Shown here: positions 62,387-64,000 of the stretch, piece after piece
Layout of the letters: the number at the start of each line of letters is the position of its first letter
How positions within the stretch are numbered: the first letter of the stretch is position 1
NCBI GenBank assembly: GCA_021298155.1
Contig: JAJTEN010000006.1
Coordinates: forward strand, 34,436 to 98,435
Source of the DNA: Sphingobacteriales bacterium
GTDB lineage: Bacteria; Bacteroidota; Bacteroidia; UKL13-3
DNA length: 64,000 nt
Direction: 5' to 3'
Notes under the pieces: generated by a model
The model's input: only the letters and a program-made list of their open reading frames with translations
Told to the model about the DNA's origin: nothing
Database searches by the model: none
Made by a program: the position numbers and the translations under genes

Positions 62387-62541
62387 AGTATGAAGTAAAA
62401 CAAATTCTGCTTTCATGGAGGTTTCTCGCTGCGCTCGAAATGACTATCGTTTCTTTATAAACAGGCAAAGCAAAATAATTACGAATGAAAGGCAAATTCT
62501 ACCTTCCATTCGTAATCCGTAATTCGTAATTAATTAACAAT
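62369..62541. repeat. Repeat-rich gap: two heptamer runs and a REP-like word
   Basis: 62369-62397 has ATGAAGT twice in phase, overlapping the stop of the glycosyltransferase gene. 62421-62443 has CTCGCTGCGCTCGAAATGAC, a word of the kind often seen between Bacteroidota genes and REP-like. 62477-62541 pairs AATTACG, AATGAAA with CATTCGT, AATCCGT, AATTCGT, AATTAAT; the inner 15 bases on each side match at 14 positions and can fold as a hairpin. The last units run into the end of the lipoprotein gene. No gene is seen here. Confidence 0.7.
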
Positions 62542-63120
62542 TAAAGGAAACTGCACTTCAATATCAGAGCTTCCGGCATTAATACCATTGGTTTTTGGGT
62601 CTGAATTGGTATAGTGTTTTAACACACATTTTAAATTGCCCGCACCCATCACATCTGGTGTAGTAATTGTTAAACGTAGCCCTAATTCCATAGCTGGCGT
62701 TTGTGTATCAAAATCTAAAACCTGCAGCAATACACTTGGAATAGTACTGGTATAAATAAACCTATGTACATGACATGCAGTTCTAATAGATTCTGTTAAA
62801 TTTTTTGCGGGTGTAGCACTTTCATCCAATACTTCCGTAAAAACGTTGTATACCTTACCCTGCTTTAATAGAATAGAATCCACTGCAATCGCCGATCCTG
62901 GTCCACCCACCTGCTTCCAAACATACCTTACGGTATCTAAAGAGCCCTGCTCAATCATATTCAATCTAACAGTTGTAATTAATTCATTCTCGTGATCGTG
63001 GTTGTGATCATCATGGTCATGGTCATCGTGCTTAGAACAAGCCGTTGTGCCTAACATAAAAATACCTGCTAATAGCAATGTAAAGAAACTTAATGTGTTG
63101 TTTTTAATACTGTTTTTCAT
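62530..63120 (-). CDS. Histidine-rich lipoprotein, partner of a TonB-dependent receptor
   Basis: 196 aa. The signal ends in a lipobox (LGTTAC), directly followed by a His/Asp run, SKHDDHDHDDHNHDHEN, that can bind divalent metal such as zinc. The rest (ELITTVRLNMIEQGSLDTVRYVWKQVGGPGS onward) is a beta-rich domain of a kind often annotated in Bacteroidota next to TonB receptors. It starts 6 bp after the receptor gene, so they are one unit. Metal capture for the receptor is a reasonable inference; no Zur or Fur box can be judged because the promoter is outside the window. Confidence 0.75.
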   Translation of the reverse strand: MKNSIKNNTLSFFTLLLAGIFMLGTTACSKHDDHDHDDHNHDHENELITTVRLNMIEQGSLDTVRYVWKQVGGPGSAIAVDSILLKQGKVYNVFTEVLDESATPAKNLTESIRTACHVHRFIYTSTIPSVLLQVLDFDTQTPAMELGLRLTITTPDVMGAGNLKCVLKHYTNSDPKTNGINAGSSDIEVQFPLIVN

Positions 63121-63126
63121 AAAAAT

Positions 63127-64000
63127 TTAAATTGGAATGTGTAATCGTAAAATAAAATTAACACCGGGTTCATCTGTAAAATACCTAAACCTGCTTAGAT
63201 AATCCCGGTAATGTGTGTTTAGCAGGTTGTTAATAGTCACATGTAAATTCCAGGCTTTCCATTTTGGATGAACCAAATACGAAAAACCCAAATTCAGTTG
63301 AAATAAGGCATAGGCTTCAGGGGGTTCTTTAAAATCTAATTGCGCTTCAAATCTGTGTTGCCTAGCCACCCATAAGCTACGCAACTCTACATAGGGTTGA
63401 GCCATTTTTTTATAGCCTTTAAAAGCATAAGCCAAGCTATGTTCCATACTATTGGCTGGCATTAAAAATAAGGCTTCTTGCAAACGCAAATCTTGTCCGT
63501 AAATCTGGCTGAACCTACTCTCCCATTGCCACCCTTGCTCAGGCTTATATGTTAATGCAGCATCAACACCCGCAATAAGCGCTCTTGTTTGGGTAAACAT
63601 AAAGGCGGGAAAAGCGCCACGAATGGTTAAAATTGGATCAGCCAAGGGTCTTTTATAGATATAGTTTTCAAACAACTGCGCGTACATACTGCCTTCTACT
63701 TGCCAGTTTTTATAACTCTTTTTCACATCCCACTCCAGCATCCAGGCGCGTTCTGGCGCCAAATTGCTATCACCAATTTCAAAACTAGCCAATCCATAAT
63801 GCAGGCCATAACTATACAATTCATTCAATGCTGGTGGTCGCCAGGCACTTTGCACACTTAATGTATGTTGCCAGTTTTTTGGACCCGTATAAACATAAGT
63901 TATCCCTGCATTTAGTCCCCCAAAGTCTTTGGCATACGCATAGGTTTGTCCAAACCTCCTAAAAGTAGGCACATCTAATTTTCTATAATCGTACCGTAAT
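63127..64000 (-). CDS. TonB-dependent receptor, C-terminal part (gene runs off the right edge)
   Basis: The track gives a GTG start at 63972, but the frame stays open to 64000 (reading LRYDYRKLDV before PTFRRFGQ), so this is only the C-terminal barrel portion. AWRPPALNELYSYGLHYGLASFEIGDSNLAPERAWMLEWD is the usual barrel segment of TonB receptors, and YRDYLSRFRYFTDEPGVNFILRLHIPI is the last strand pair. It imports a ligand with energy from TonB. The His-rich lipoprotein behind it suggests metal (zinc or iron) rather than sugar. No SusD is present. Confidence 0.88.
   Translation of the reverse strand, partial: LRYDYRKLDVPTFRRFGQTYAYAKDFGGLNAGITYVYTGPKNWQHTLSVQSAWRPPALNELYSYGLHYGLASFEIGDSNLAPERAWMLEWDVKKSYKNWQVEGSMYAQLFENYIYKRPLADPILTIRGAFPAFMFTQTRALIAGVDAALTYKPEQGWQWESRFSQIYGQDLRLQEALFLMPANSMEHSLAYAFKGYKKMAQPYVELRSLWVARQHRFEAQLDFKEPPEAYALFQLNLGFSYLVHPKWKAWNLHVTINNLLNTHYRDYLSRFRYFTDEPGVNFILRLHIPI

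Overview
The window looks like a chromosomal segment of a Bacteroidota bacterium, order not determinable by eye; the DNA is AT-rich, clearly below 50% GC. The evidence is a T9SS sorting-domain protein, PorE-like OmpA/PD40 proteins, a type III glutamine synthetase, a DUF4783 protein, a Bacteroidota-type dcw cluster and many promoters fitting TTTG-N19-TAnnTTTG. No tRNA, rRNA, CRISPR array, transposase or phage gene was seen. No gap without a gene reaches 300 bases.

Layout. 1-4.8 kb (minus): head of the division and cell-wall cluster, mraZ-rsmH-ftsL-ftsI-murE, with three direct MraZ boxes over the promoter. 4.9-9.4 kb: an O-antigen ligase/polymerase-like gene broken by two in-frame stops, a T9SS substrate, a retropepsin-like protease, a TPR lipoprotein and a CoA-binding protein. 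9.4-14.1 kb: pheT, a coiled-coil gene coupled to zapA, and rny. 14.1-23 kb (mostly minus): a GT-C-like membrane protein, polA, a methyltransferase, tonB, a HiPIP lipoprotein and bifunctional ftcD. 23.3-25.5 kb: three accessory genes (beta-lactamase fold, DHFR fold, pentapeptide repeats). 25.6-35.6 kb: DUF721, desaturase, gpmI (frameshifted), DUF4783, thyA, NlpE/META, pdhC, ppx, glnA type III. 35.8-40 kb: two tandem PorE-like genes. 40-46.3 kb: purM, then nucleotide-sugar and capsule genes (galE, rfbB, rfbA, pgi/pmi, cpsB-like). 46.3-55.2 kb: a hydrolase-fold protein without its serine, sucA, an SRPBCC protein, then a tightly overlapping minus-strand set coaX-OMP-lptC-55-aa membrane protein, plus birA and rsfS. 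55.2-64 kb: DUF6029, Omp28-like, DUF1684, PagL-like, amino-acid permease, gmhB, a Dpm1-like transferase, and a histidine-rich lipoprotein behind a TonB-dependent receptor cut by the window edge.

Most striking signals. (1) A class of degenerate tandem arrays with a strict 7-bp period but different heptamer words at different loci. They sit mostly between convergent genes, usually as the two arms of an inverted repeat, and reach into coding sequence twice. (2) gpmI carries a perfect 16-bp tandem duplication that shifts the frame and removes about 43 residues; removing one copy restores a 508-residue enzyme. (3) The O-antigen ligase-like gene has two single-base-type nonsense codons 6 bp apart with the frame otherwise intact. 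(4) An alpha/beta hydrolase has Gly in place of the nucleophile Ser. (5) RsfS carries a histone H1-like Lys/Ala tail. (6) A 55-codon membrane-protein gene missing from the ORF track is coupled to lptC by TAATG.

The conserved genes work in peptidoglycan and division (mraZ to murE, zapA), envelope building and LPS/capsule supply (galE, rfbA, rfbB, gmhB, lptC, pagL-like, cpsB-like), T9SS/outer-membrane anchoring, and central metabolism (pdhC, sucA, gpmI, glnA, purM, thyA).
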